Of a stretch of DNA of 37,163 nt, positions 18,595-26,260 are shown piece by piece. The DNA is from DATJZH01 sp035499215 (GTDB lineage Bacteria; Actinomycetota; Actinomycetes; Streptosporangiales; Streptosporangiaceae), in NCBI GenBank assembly GCA_035499215.1, contig DATJZH010000042.1, positions 1 to 37,163 on the forward strand, in the 5' to 3' direction. A model generated the notes under the pieces. That model did not search any database and was not told the DNA's origin. It worked only from the letters and a program-made list of their open reading frames with translations. The first letter of the stretch is position 1, and the number at the start of each line of letters is the position of its first letter. Both the position numbers and the translations under genes were made by a program.

Positions 18595-19382
18595 CCGGGC
18601 AGACTGTCAGGCCCTACGGCGATACCACCGGCGACGGGCGCGTCCAGGTCTCCTTCACGCTGCCGGTCCCGTTCGGCACCGTCACCCAGCGTGCCCGCGC
18701 GGAGGGCGCGGCGCTGCAGCTTGCCGCCAAGATGGGGCTCGACCCGGCGATGGTCGTGCACGCCAAGGACATGGGCCAGGACTTCACGTTCTTCATCGTC
18801 TACGGCCGGGTCAGCCACCTCGTCGACCTGTCCATGGTCACCATCGCCGAGCGCGAGTTCCCGCTGCTGCCGGCGGCGGAGGTCAACCTGCGGATCCGCT
18901 CCGGGCTCGGGCGCAAGCTCGTCGTGGTCGGCGCCTGCATCGGCAGCGACGCGCACACCGTGGGAATCGACGCGATCCTCAACGTGAAGGGCCACGCGGG
19001 GGAGAAGGGCCTGGAGCACTACCGGGAGATCCGGGTCGTCAACCTGGGCTCGCAGGTGGCTGTGCCCGACCTGGTTGCCCGGTCTGCGGCAGAGGACGCC
19101 GATGCCGTGCTGGTCAGCCAGGTCGTGACGCAGCGGGACGCGCATATCGCCAATGCGCGCGAGATGGCGCACGCCTTCGCCGCGACCGGGCCGGGCCGGC
19201 CGCTGCTGGTGGTGGGCGGGCCGCGATTCGACCCGGCGATGGCGGCCCGGCTCGGCGTTGACAAGATCTTCGCCAGGGGCACGACGCCGCGCGAGGTGGC
19301 CAGCTACCTGGTGCACGCGCTGGCCCCGGCGGGCGGCACGAAGGCTGGCCTGGCCGGCGACGCCGTCGGAGCGCAGGCGTGA
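18591..19382 (+). CDS. kamE: Lysine 5,6-aminomutase beta subunit (B12- and PLP-binding)
   Basis: KamE carries the cobalamin-binding Rossmann domain and the PLP lysine of lysine 5,6-aminomutase. The 263-residue length matches the clostridial subunit. The B12 motif DAHTVG has His122 as the expected lower cobalt ligand. Lys133 in NVKGHAG lies 11 residues later, the same spacing as His133/Lys144 recalled for the C. sticklandii enzyme, so both cofactor contacts are present. The later glycine-rich part of the fold (LLVVGGPRFDP, IFARGTTPREVASYLV) is intact. The GTG at 18591 overlaps the kamD stop and has GGAG (18580-18583) 7 bp upstream. No reactivating factor gene for the B12 enzyme is found in the window. 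Confidence 0.96.
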   Translation: MTGQTVRPYGDTTGDGRVQVSFTLPVPFGTVTQRARAEGAALQLAAKMGLDPAMVVHAKDMGQDFTFFIVYGRVSHLVDLSMVTIAEREFPLLPAAEVNLRIRSGLGRKLVVVGACIGSDAHTVGIDAILNVKGHAGEKGLEHYREIRVVNLGSQVAVPDLVARSAAEDADAVLVSQVVTQRDAHIANAREMAHAFAATGPGRPLLVVGGPRFDPAMAARLGVDKIFARGTTPREVASYLVHALAPAGGTKAGLAGDAVGAQA

Positions 19383-19795
19383 CCGCCGGCCCGGGGGCCG
19401 GCGCGCCCGCTGCCGGGCGGCTGGGGATGACGGTCACGCACCGGCGCTACGTGGCCCACAGCCATGCGCACTACGGCGGCAGCCTGGTGGACGGGGCGTA
19501 CGTGCTTGGCCTGTTCGGCGACGTCGCGACCGAGGCCTCGATCCGCGCAGACGGCGATGAGGGCCTGTTCGCGTCGTACTCCGACGTCCAGTTCCGCGCC
19601 CCGGTGCTGGCGGGGGACGTGCTGGAGGTCACGGCGACGATCACCAGGGTCGGCCGCCGGAGCCGGGAGATGATGTTCGAGGCGACGGTGGTCTGCCGGG
19701 CCGAGCCCGAGCGCGGCCCGTCGGCCGCCGGCGTGCTCACCGAGCCGGTGATCGCGGTCACGGCCAGGGGCACCGTGGTAGCGCCGACGCCATGA
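19379..19795 (+). CDS. kal: 3-aminobutyryl-CoA ammonia lyase (hot-dog fold)
   Basis: Kal eliminates ammonia from L-3-aminobutyryl-CoA to give crotonyl-CoA. The 138-residue protein has a thioesterase-like hot-dog fold: HSHAHYGGSLVDGAYVLGLFGDVATEASIR, then a strand-rich half (FRAPVLAGDVLEVTATIT) and VCRAEPERG. The GTG at 19379 overlaps the kamE stop, with GGAG (19368-19371) 7 bp before it. About 16 low-complexity residues precede the conserved start MTVTHRRYV. Position at the end of the kam operon supports the assignment over a generic thioesterase. Its substrate would come from Kce, which is absent here. Confidence 0.87.
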   Translation: MTAGPGAGAPAAGRLGMTVTHRRYVAHSHAHYGGSLVDGAYVLGLFGDVATEASIRADGDEGLFASYSDVQFRAPVLAGDVLEVTATITRVGRRSREMMFEATVVCRAEPERGPSAAGVLTEPVIAVTARGTVVAPTP

Positions 19796-19798
19796 TCG

Positions 19799-19835
19799 CG
19801 GCGGATCACCGGTGCGCCGCACCGGTGATCCGCCG
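19799..19835. terminator. Bidirectional terminator candidate between kal and acs
   Basis: A perfect inverted repeat with 18-bp arms (19799-19816 and 19818-19835) and a one-base centre lies 4 bp after the kal stop. It faces the end of the convergent acs gene 45 bp away. There is no U-tract on either side, as is common in actinomycetes. It could stop transcription from both sides. Confidence 0.8.
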
Positions 19836-19880
19836 GCAATCAGGCAAGCGGGCCCCTCGCCCGGCCCTGCGAGCGCGGCC

Positions 19881-21989
19881 TCACTCGCCGCCGAACTTCT
19901 TGATCTCCTCGAACTCAGCCTCGGTCAGGTTGCGCGGCACGTCATCGTTGGCGACCTTGGTGCTCTGCACGTGGTGCCGGATGCTGTCGACGATCTCGGG
20001 GTTGGCCAGCGTGCTGACGTCGCCGACGTCGGCGAAGTTGGAGATGGACGCGATGACCCGGCGCATGATCTTGCCCGACCTGGTCTTCGGCATGTCGGGC
20101 ACGATCCAGACGTTCTTCGGCCGGGCGATCTTGCCGATCTCGGTGTCGATCGCCGTGCTGACCTTGTCCTCCAGTGCCTTGCGCGGCTCGAAACCGGGCT
20201 TGAGCGAGACGTACACTTCCACGACGCGGCCCCGGATGTCGTCGATCACCGGCACCGCGGCGGCCTCGGCGACCTCGGGAACAGTCAGCGCGGCGGACTC
20301 GATCTCCTTGGTGCCCAGCCGGTGCCCGGCGACGTTGATCACGTCATCTACCCGGCCGAGGATCCGGAAGTAGCCGTCGGCGGCCCGGACGGCGCCGTCA
20401 CCGGCGAAGTAGGGCCAGTCGCGCCAGTCCTTGCTGTCCGGATCCTTGTTGTACTTGCGGTAGTAGGTGGCCACGAACCGCTCAGGCTGACCCCAGATGG
20501 TCTGGAAGATCCCCGGCCACGGATTGCGGATGCAGATGTTGCCCGCGCTGCCGTCCGGGACCTCGCTGCCGTCCTCGTCGTAGATGACCGGGTAGACGCC
20601 GAGGACGCCGGGCCCGCAGCTGCCGGGCTTCATCGGCTGCAGCCCGGGCAGGGTGCTGCCGAGGAATCCGCCGTTCTCCGTCTGCCACCACGTGTCGACG
20701 ATGGCCGCCTCGCCCTTGCCGACCTCGGAGTGGTACCAGCGCCAGACCTCGGGCTCGATCGGCTCGCCGACCGTGGTCATGTGCTTGAAGTGGTAGTCGT
20801 ACTTCTTGGGCTCCTCCGGGCCGATCTTGCGCAGCATCCGGATGGACGTGGGCGAGGTATGGAAGATGTTCACCCCGAGCTTCTCGGCGATCCGCCAGGG
20901 CCGGCCTGCGTCGGGATAGTTGGGCACGCCTTCGTAGATCACCGTGGTCGTGCCAAGCGCCAGCGGGCCGTAGACGATGTAAGAGTGGCCGGTGATCCAG
21001 CCGATGTCGGCCAGGCACCAGTACACGTCATCCGGGTGGATGTCCTGGTAGTACTTGGACGTCCCGGCCACGTAGGAGAGGTAGCCGCCGGTGCTGTGCA
21101 CGCATCCCTTCGGGCGGCCGGTCGTGCCGCTGGTGTACATCAGGAACAGCGGCGCCTCGGCCGGCATGGACACCGGCTCGACGGTCTTCCCCCGGTGCGG
21201 GCCGAGCAGGTCTTCGGCAAAGACGTCCCGGCCCTCGGCCATCGGCGTCTGCGACGCGTACTGGCCGGGGCGGCGCCGCCAGACGACCACCTTGTCGACT
21301 TCCTGGCCCTGCTTGGCCGCCTCCTCGACGGCCTCGTCGGCCTTGACCTTGTGATCGATGAGCTGGCCGCTGCGGTAATAGCCGTCCATCGTGATCAGCA
21401 CCCGGCTGGCCGAGTCGGCGATCCGGGTCCCGCACGCGTTGCCGCTGAAGCCACCGAACACCTGCGAGTGAATGATGCCGAGCCGGGCGCAGGCCAGCAT
21501 GGTGACCGGCAGCTCGGGCACCATCGGCATGTGCAGCGTCACGCGGTCGCCGGTCTTCAGACCGAGAGAGTCGCGCAGCACCACCGCGAACTCGTTCACC
21601 TGGCGCAGCAACGCCGAGTAGCTGATCTCCACGGGATCGTCGGACTCCGGCTCGGGCACGAAGACGATCGCGGTCTTGTCCGGGCTGGCCGCGGCATGCC
21701 GGTCCACGCAGTTATACGAGGCGTTCAGCTTGCCGCCGACGAACCACTTCCAGAATGGCGGGCTGCTGGTGTCCAGCGTGGTGTGCCACGGCGCGTCCCA
21801 GGTAAGCAGGTCCGCGTACTCCTTAAAGCAATCGGGAAAGTGGTCCACGCTGAACCGGTCGAAGATAGCCGGGTCGTTCGCATTGGCCTGCTCGACGAAC
21901 TTCGGTGGCGGCGGGTAGATCTCCTCCTCGCGCCAGTGCACTGCGATCTGGGCCTCAGAAACCTGTGTCTCTGGACGCTGTTCTGTCAT
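19881..21989 (-). CDS. acs: Acetyl-CoA synthetase (acetate-CoA ligase)
   Basis: Acs activates acetate with ATP and CoA through acetyl-AMP. The 702-residue ANL-superfamily protein has the P-loop-like motif MYTSGTTGRPKGCVHS, the Acs motif DTWWQTENGG, and YFAGDGAVRAADGYFRILGRVDDVINVAGHR at the domain hinge. The catalytic lysine lies near the C-terminus in PKTRSGKIMRR; this Lys is acetylated in Acs proteins of other bacteria. Length exceeds the usual ~650, partly through an extra stretch near RKYNKDPDSKDWRD. The ATG at 21989 has GGAGGA 7 bp upstream. It is convergent with the kam operon. A link through recycled acetate is conceivable but not shown. Confidence 0.96.
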   Translation of the reverse strand: MTEQRPETQVSEAQIAVHWREEEIYPPPPKFVEQANANDPAIFDRFSVDHFPDCFKEYADLLTWDAPWHTTLDTSSPPFWKWFVGGKLNASYNCVDRHAAASPDKTAIVFVPEPESDDPVEISYSALLRQVNEFAVVLRDSLGLKTGDRVTLHMPMVPELPVTMLACARLGIIHSQVFGGFSGNACGTRIADSASRVLITMDGYYRSGQLIDHKVKADEAVEEAAKQGQEVDKVVVWRRRPGQYASQTPMAEGRDVFAEDLLGPHRGKTVEPVSMPAEAPLFLMYTSGTTGRPKGCVHSTGGYLSYVAGTSKYYQDIHPDDVYWCLADIGWITGHSYIVYGPLALGTTTVIYEGVPNYPDAGRPWRIAEKLGVNIFHTSPTSIRMLRKIGPEEPKKYDYHFKHMTTVGEPIEPEVWRWYHSEVGKGEAAIVDTWWQTENGGFLGSTLPGLQPMKPGSCGPGVLGVYPVIYDEDGSEVPDGSAGNICIRNPWPGIFQTIWGQPERFVATYYRKYNKDPDSKDWRDWPYFAGDGAVRAADGYFRILGRVDDVINVAGHRLGTKEIESAALTVPEVAEAAAVPVIDDIRGRVVEVYVSLKPGFEPRKALEDKVSTAIDTEIGKIARPKNVWIVPDMPKTRSGKIMRRVIASISNFADVGDVSTLANPEIVDSIRHHVQSTKVANDDVPRNLTEAEFEEIKKFGGE

Positions 21990-22325
21990 CTGCTCGTCCT
22001 CCAGCCGGAAAATCAGTCAAGCACAGCGGATAGGAATCCCTTCGCCAACGGTGACTCGTGCCGTCGGGCAGTTCTTCCCAGCAACTCTTCCCGGCAGCCA
22101 GCTGACGACGAACGCCGGACGGCGGCCAGGACCGCGGCCGGGCGCTGTCGCGGGCGTCCGGGCAAACGGCAGCTGCATCGCAGACCGGACGCCTGCCGAC
22201 AATCCTGACATGCCGCCCTCACTCCCTGGGGGGCTCAATCGTATCGCCCGAGGACATCAGCGAACAGGCCCGTACGGGCCTCGTTCCAGGCCGGTCACCG
22301 GCGAGTTCCGGCTGGTGAATGGAGG

Positions 22326-22353
22326 TTGACATCGCTTCGATCAACGGTATGTT
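22326..22353 (+). promoter_or_regulatory. Housekeeping-type promoter upstream of the ppm leader
   Basis: A perfect TTGACA (22326-22331), a 16-bp spacer and TATGTT (22348-22353, fits TANNNT) form one of the best sigma-70/HrdB-type promoters in the window. Transcription would start near 22360 and run toward the mannosyltransferase gene, giving a leader of about 400 nt. Predicted by eye only. Confidence 0.6.
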
Positions 22354-22460
22354 GCTGCCCAGTCCAGCACCGGGCCAGCCGGCCGGGGCGGTTAGCGACC
22401 CTGCCGGCTGTGCCATGACGCGGCGTCACGACCGCATCTCATGCCAGGCGCAGCACGGAA

Positions 22461-22590
22461 GGGGCTGCTCCTTTAGCCCCGGCTGGGCGGGGGGTTGGAC
22501 CCCGGAGGGGCCCGGGCACCCAGTAGACAACGGAGGGCGAGCCTGTTGCCGGCGGGACGCGCTCCGGTCCGAAGGGATGCCCGGGCCCTC
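22461..22590 (+). ncRNA. Candidate structured RNA or leader between promoter and ppm
   Basis: The 768-bp gap between acs and ppm has no convincing gene. Within it lies a run of nested stems on the plus strand. GGGGCT/AGCCCC pairs at 22461-22466 with 22475-22480. GGGGT/ACCCC pairs at 22491-22495 with 22499-22503. A long helix follows, in which 22508-22518 (GGGCCCGGGCA) pairs perfectly with 22578-22588 and extends inward by CCC/GGG past a bulged A. Two hairpins lie inside it (22528-22548, CAAC/GUUG plus AGG/CCU; 22555-22570, GGAC/GUCC), forming a three-way junction. I tested it by eye against RNase P, tmRNA, SRP, cobalamin and c-di-AMP (ydaO) RNA motifs and found no match. GC-rich DNA gives chance stems, so it remains a candidate. 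Confidence 0.4.
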
Positions 22591-22757
22591 ATCCCGGTCC
22601 TGGCCCGGCGGGCTGTCCGGATCGGATACCCTTTGCGGCGCGGCAGGTAACAACCCCCGGAATTCAGGATGTGTCCGGTAGGGAACCTGTGCGGCGGCGC
22701 ATTCGTTGGCGATCCGTACAGCTGCCGTCCGATGACACTCAGCCTGAGGCAGGAATA

Positions 22758-23540
22758 TTGACCGCAGCCAGCCCGTCACGGGGCCCGCTGGGCAACGTGG
22801 CTGTCATTATCCCGACCTACAACGAACGGGAGAACCTGGAACTGATCGTCTCCAGGGTTCACGCCGCGGTGGCCAGCGCCGACATCCTGGTCGTCGATGA
22901 CGGCAGCCCGGATGGCACCGGCGAGATCGCTGACAAGCTGGCGGCCACCGACGAGCGGATTCGGGTTCTGCACCGGCACAGCAAGACGGGTCTGGGAACG
23001 GCGTATCTGGCGGGTTTCGGCTGGGCGCTGGACCGCGGCTACGGGGTCCTGGTGGAGATGGACGCCGACGGGTCGCATGACCCGGCTGAGCTGCCCGGCC
23101 TGCTGGCTGCGCTGCAGCATGCGGATGTGGTGCTCGGCTCCCGGTATGTGCCCGGCGGGCGCGTGCTGAACTGGCCGAAGTCGCGGGAGGTGCTGTCGCG
23201 CGGCGGGAACGCCTACGCGCGGCTGATGCTGGGCATCGGCCTGCACGACGCCACCGGCGGGTATCGCGCCTACCGGGCCCCCGCGCTGCGGACGATCGGC
23301 CTGGAGCACGTCGCGTCGCAGGGCTACTGTTTCCAGATCGACCTGGCGCTGCGCGCGGTCCGGGCCGGGCTGACCGTCACCGAGGTCCCGATCACTTTCA
23401 CCGAGCGCACCCGCGGCGCGAGCAAGATGAGCCGCCGGATCGTCCTGGAATCGTTCTGGCGGGTCGCCCAGTGGGGCCTGGCATGGCGGCTCGGCCGCTC
23501 CGGCCCGGCCGACCGGACCAGCCGGGCCGCTGTCCGCTGA
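22758..23540 (+). CDS. ppm: Polyprenol monophosphomannose synthase-like GT2 glycosyltransferase
   Basis: A family-2 glycosyltransferase that most likely transfers mannose from GDP-mannose to polyprenyl phosphate at the membrane, supplying mannosylation donors. Motifs: VIIPTYNERENLELIV at the N-terminus, VVDDGSPDGTGEIAD, the metal-site EMDADGSHDP, GSRYVPGG, and the acceptor-side ATGGYRAYR and FTERTRGASKM. No membrane anchor or Lnt domain is fused. The TTG at 22758 has GAGG 8 bp upstream and leaves a short 13-residue lead before the first strand. A GTG at 22671 would add 29 unconserved Arg-rich residues. It stands next to rbpA, an arrangement recalled from Streptomyces. Confidence 0.87.
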   Translation: MTAASPSRGPLGNVAVIIPTYNERENLELIVSRVHAAVASADILVVDDGSPDGTGEIADKLAATDERIRVLHRHSKTGLGTAYLAGFGWALDRGYGVLVEMDADGSHDPAELPGLLAALQHADVVLGSRYVPGGRVLNWPKSREVLSRGGNAYARLMLGIGLHDATGGYRAYRAPALRTIGLEHVASQGYCFQIDLALRAVRAGLTVTEVPITFTERTRGASKMSRRIVLESFWRVAQWGLAWRLGRSGPADRTSRAAVR

Positions 23541-23641
23541 CCGCTCGGCCAGCACGGCCGCCGCACCGGCAAGCCCGCAAGGCAAGCCGCCGTGCGCCAG
23601 TGGCACACGGCGGCTGGTCCGGCCCGGCGGGCCGTCCTGTC

Positions 23642-24025
23642 CTAGGCGCTCTTGCGCTGACGCGGGCTGCCCGGCTGCTCGCGCTGGCCGCCGCCGCGCT
23701 GGCCTCTGATCACCGCCAGGCGCTCGGCCAGGACCTCCTCGAGATCCGCCACACTGCGCCGCTCAAGCAGCATGTCCCAGTGGCTGCGCGGCGGCTTGAC
23801 CTTCTTGGGCGCTGGCAGGTCGCCAGCTGCCGTGTAAGCGAGCGCACCGCATACCCGGCATTCCCAGTTCACCGGGATCTCGGCCTCCGCTGCGAAAGGC
23901 ACACTGAACTCGTGACCCTTGGGACAGTTGAAGACAATCTCCTGACGCGGCGCAAGGTCGGTGTTACGGTCGTTCTCATAGCTCGTGGCTCCGAGGCGGG
24001 TGCCGCGAAGTGCGCGCTCGGCCAT
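23642..24025 (-). CDS. rbpA: RNA polymerase-binding protein RbpA
   Basis: RbpA binds RNA polymerase and the principal sigma factor and stabilises the open complex; it is restricted to Actinomycetota. The 127-residue protein has a core zinc-site pattern Cys34, His38, Cys56, Cys59 (NCPKGHEF, CRVCG), the same positions recalled for S. coelicolor RbpA. A basic linker (KKVKPPRSHWDMLLERR) and the sigma-interacting helix VADLEEVLAERL follow. The C-terminal ~20 residues are Arg/Gln/Gly rich. The ATG at 24025 has GGAGG 10 bp upstream and starts the conserved MAERALRGTRLG; the frame upstream to 24109 is not needed. A SigR-type promoter lies about 40 bp upstream. Confidence 0.97.
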   Translation of the reverse strand: MAERALRGTRLGATSYENDRNTDLAPRQEIVFNCPKGHEFSVPFAAEAEIPVNWECRVCGALAYTAAGDLPAPKKVKPPRSHWDMLLERRSVADLEEVLAERLAVIRGQRGGGQREQPGSPRQRKSA

Positions 24026-24065
24026 GTGTCTGCTGCCTCCCTGGCGCTCATCCGTTCTTGTAGTC

Positions 24066-24091
24066 AACGGTGAGTACCCGGACAAGATTCC
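24066..24091 (-). promoter_or_regulatory. SigR-type promoter of rbpA (GGAAT-N18-GTT)
   Basis: On the minus strand GGAAT (24091-24087), exactly 18 bp and GTT (24068-24066) match the SigR/SigH thiol-stress consensus GGAAT-N18-GTT. The predicted start near 24060 gives a 5' leader of about 35 nt before rbpA. In S. coelicolor rbpA is known to have a SigR-dependent promoter, which fits well. Confidence 0.8.
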
Positions 24092-24151
24092 CTCTGGCCG
24101 GGATTCCAACCCCGATAGCGCCGCACAGATCCCAGATCTGGCGAATCCGGC

Positions 24152-24946
24152 TCAGCCGGTGCCTCGCGGATGCCACTGTCCCCGCCCGGCCAGCACCGCG
24201 CGCAGCTTCTCCGTCTCGTCCGTCATGATCCCGTCCACGCCCAGATCCAGCAGCGCAGCCATCAGGCTCGGTTCGTTGACCGTCCAGACATGCACCTGCA
24301 GGCCGGCGGCGTGCGCCCGCCGGATATAGGACGCGGTTGCCATCCGGATCGGGATCTGCGTGCAGCCCACCCAGGCCCGGGCGAAGCCTGCCGCCAGCAT
24401 GCCGGGAGGCAGGCCGAGCCGCACCGCGCCGATGCCGGCCGGCGATGTGGCCATGCACACCGGCCGGCTCAGCGCCCGCCGGACGGCATGCAGCCGGAGC
24501 CCGGAGAACGAGGTCACGCAGACCCGGTCCCAGGCCGCGGTGCGGCGCAGCACCTCGGCCAGCGGCCCGACCGCGGGAGCATCTTTCACGTCGACGTTGA
24601 ACCGCACGTCAGGCCATGCGCCCAGCAGGTCCGCCAGCAGCGGGATCGGCTCGCTGCCGCCGATCCTGGCGGCAGCGACCTTGCGGTAGGGCATCCCGGC
24701 TACCGGGCCCGTGGCCTGCGTGACACGGTCCAGTGTCTTGTCGTGGAAGGCCATGAGCACCCCGTCCGCCGTCGCGTGCACGTCGGTCTCCAGGTAGGCG
24801 TAGCCGAGGCCGACCGCGTGCTCGAACGCACGCCAGCTGTTCTCCGGGAAATGCCCGGCGCCGCCCCGGTGCGCGAACGCGATCGGGCGCGGGTAGTCCA
24901 GGTACCCGGCCGGCGCCGATCCGGGCTGGTGTGATGCGGGCGGCAC
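24152..24946 (-). CDS. Glycerophosphodiester phosphodiesterase family protein
   Basis: A 264-residue GDPD/PI-PLC-like TIM-barrel enzyme expected to hydrolyse glycerophosphodiesters to glycerol-3-phosphate and an alcohol. Catalytic and metal residues are visible: AHRGGAGHFPEN (His-Arg-Gly), LETDVHATADGVLMAFHD (Glu, Asp, second His), FNVDVK and the C-terminal VWTVNEPSLMAALLDLGVDGIMTD. No signal peptide is seen, so it is probably cytoplasmic. The GTG at 24946 has only a close GAGG upstream. It lies between TrmH and rbpA on the same strand. Confidence 0.93.
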   Translation of the reverse strand: MPPASHQPGSAPAGYLDYPRPIAFAHRGGAGHFPENSWRAFEHAVGLGYAYLETDVHATADGVLMAFHDKTLDRVTQATGPVAGMPYRKVAAARIGGSEPIPLLADLLGAWPDVRFNVDVKDAPAVGPLAEVLRRTAAWDRVCVTSFSGLRLHAVRRALSRPVCMATSPAGIGAVRLGLPPGMLAAGFARAWVGCTQIPIRMATASYIRRAHAAGLQVHVWTVNEPSLMAALLDLGVDGIMTDETEKLRAVLAGRGQWHPRGTG

Positions 24947-24999
24947 GGCCTCAGTATGCCGAAGGCCCGCTGCCCGAGCACCGATAGCCCGTCGCCGGC

Positions 25000-25115
25000 G
25001 TCGCGGGCGCCGTCAGGTCCGGGCGCCGGTGTCGCGGGCGCCGTCAGGTCCGGGCACCGTCATGTCCGGGCGCCGCCGCGTCCGGGCGCCGTCAGGTCCG
25101 GCGCGTCAAGTCCGG
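25000..25115. repeat. Degenerate tandem repeat spanning the 3' end of the TrmH gene
   Basis: Two 29-bp near-identical copies (25000-25028 and 25031-25059, one mismatch, 31-bp period) are followed by shorter copies of a GTCAGGTCCGGGCGCC-like unit at about 25059, 25075 and 25091. The TrmH stop (25060-25062) and its last ~15 codons lie in the array, so the protein tail may vary with copy number. Confidence 0.75.
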
Positions 25116-25650
25116 CCCACTCCCGGCGGCGCACCTCGGCCAGGGCGATCGCGGCGGCCGCGGCGACGTTGAGCGAGCCGACCTTCCCCGGCAGCGGAAT
25201 GTAGGCGACGACGTCGGCGACGGCCAGCAGGCCGGGGGAGCAGCCGCGGTCCTCATTGCCCACTGCCAGGCATACGCCGCCGTCCAGCGGCGCTTCGTGC
25301 AGCGGCACGGCACCTGCGGCAAGCTCGATGGCGACCACCCGCAGCCCGGCCGCCCTGGCCGAGGCGCCGGCGGCCCTGGCGTCCGGCTCATGCTCGGTAT
25401 CCAGGTAGCGATCGGTGCCCAGGGCGGTCTTGCGGGCCGAGGGGTGCTGCGGGGCCGCGCTGTCCCCGCACAGCCACAGCTGATCGACCCCGAACGCGGC
25501 CGCCGTCCTGATGATGGATCCGACGTTGAACGGCTGGCCGACGCCGTCGAGCAGCAGGCACAGCCGGGCCTGCGTGAGCCTGCGCCACTGCCGGTTCAGC
25601 CGTTTGACATCGGTCGGGCCCAGCTGGCGCCGTCCGGCGGAGTGGCTCAC
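25060..25650 (-). CDS. TrmH/SpoU-family RNA 2'-O-methyltransferase
   Basis: A 196-residue SPOUT methyltransferase that should use S-adenosylmethionine to methylate a ribose 2'-OH in tRNA or rRNA. The three family motifs are clear: NVGSIIRTAAAFG, LAVGNEDRGCS and IPLPGKVGSLNVAAAAAI (trefoil-knot SAM site). The N-terminal ~25 residues are basic. The GTG at 25650 overlaps the stop of the upstream methyltransferase gene by 4 bp. The C-terminal end is coded by the tandem repeat. The exact RNA target cannot be told. Confidence 0.93.
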   Translation of the reverse strand: MSHSAGRRQLGPTDVKRLNRQWRRLTQARLCLLLDGVGQPFNVGSIIRTAAAFGVDQLWLCGDSAAPQHPSARKTALGTDRYLDTEHEPDARAAGASARAAGLRVVAIELAAGAVPLHEAPLDGGVCLAVGNEDRGCSPGLLAVADVVAYIPLPGKVGSLNVAAAAAIALAEVRRREWAGLDAPDLTAPGRGGART

Positions 25651-26240
25651 CGGGTCACCCGCAGCACCCGGTAGCCGGCCCGGGCGGCGAACCGGTCGGC
25701 CGCCCAGCCGCCAGATCCGAGCCAGCGCTGCAGTGAGTCAGAGCCGAGGTTACGCTGCACGACCAGATAGCCGGCCCCGCCGGGAGCCAGCCTGGCCAGC
25801 CAGTGCCCGAGCAGCTCATGCAGCGCCTGCTTGCCGATCCTGATCGGCGGGTTCGACCAGATGAGCCGGAAGCTGGCCGGCAGCCCCCGATCCCCCGGCT
25901 GCGCGCAGCGGACATTGCCCAGCCCGGCCCGTGCCGCGTTGCGAGCGCACAACCGCAGCGCGCGCTGATTGACGTCAACCGCCCAGACCAGGCCAGCCGG
26001 CGAGCCGGCCGCCAGCGCCAGCGCCAGCGGGCCGTACCCGCAGCCGAGGTCGAGCAGGTCGCCGGCCGCGGGCGGACGCGGCGCCGTATCCAGCAGCAGC
26101 CGGGTGCCGGGATCCAGCCGTGCGGGCGAGAACATGCCGGAATCAGTCTCAAGCTCGAGCCGCGCCTCCGGCAGCACCAGCTGCACGATGCCCGGCCGGT
26201 GCGCCGCGGCGGGCTGCTCGGCGAAGTACTGCTGACTCAC
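25647..26240 (-). CDS. RsmC-like class I methyltransferase (MTS domain)
   Basis: A 197-residue SAM-dependent methyltransferase of the small-subunit rRNA guanine type. It shows ELETDSGMFSPARLDPGTRLLL, the SAM motif DLGCGYG at 64-70, and the catalytic loop SNPPIRIGKQ typical of RsmC/RlmG and Bacillus YbxB-type enzymes. It is shorter than RsmC because it lacks the N-terminal pseudo-methyltransferase half, as in other single-domain actinobacterial forms. The GTG at 26240 is the likely start. The open frame continues to 26573, but that part reads antisense-like Arg-rich sequence and overlaps the DUF3817 gene. It is translationally coupled to the TrmH gene. Confidence 0.87.
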   Translation of the reverse strand: MSQQYFAEQPAAAHRPGIVQLVLPEARLELETDSGMFSPARLDPGTRLLLDTAPRPPAAGDLLDLGCGYGPLALALAAGSPAGLVWAVDVNQRALRLCARNAARAGLGNVRCAQPGDRGLPASFRLIWSNPPIRIGKQALHELLGHWLARLAPGGAGYLVVQRNLGSDSLQRWLGSGGWAADRFAARAGYRVLRVTR

Positions 26241-26260
26241 TCGCTGCCCGAAGCGTGCCG

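Noticed and set aside
22441..22640. RNase P RNA, tmRNA, SRP RNA or a cobalamin/c-di-AMP riboswitch
   Set aside because: The conserved core motifs of these RNAs, as I know them, are not present.
22319..22779. Open frames on both strands in the acs-ppm gap
   Set aside because: Composition is mixed Cys/Pro/Gly/Arg with no family likeness, and the frames cover the structured RNA candidate and its promoter region.
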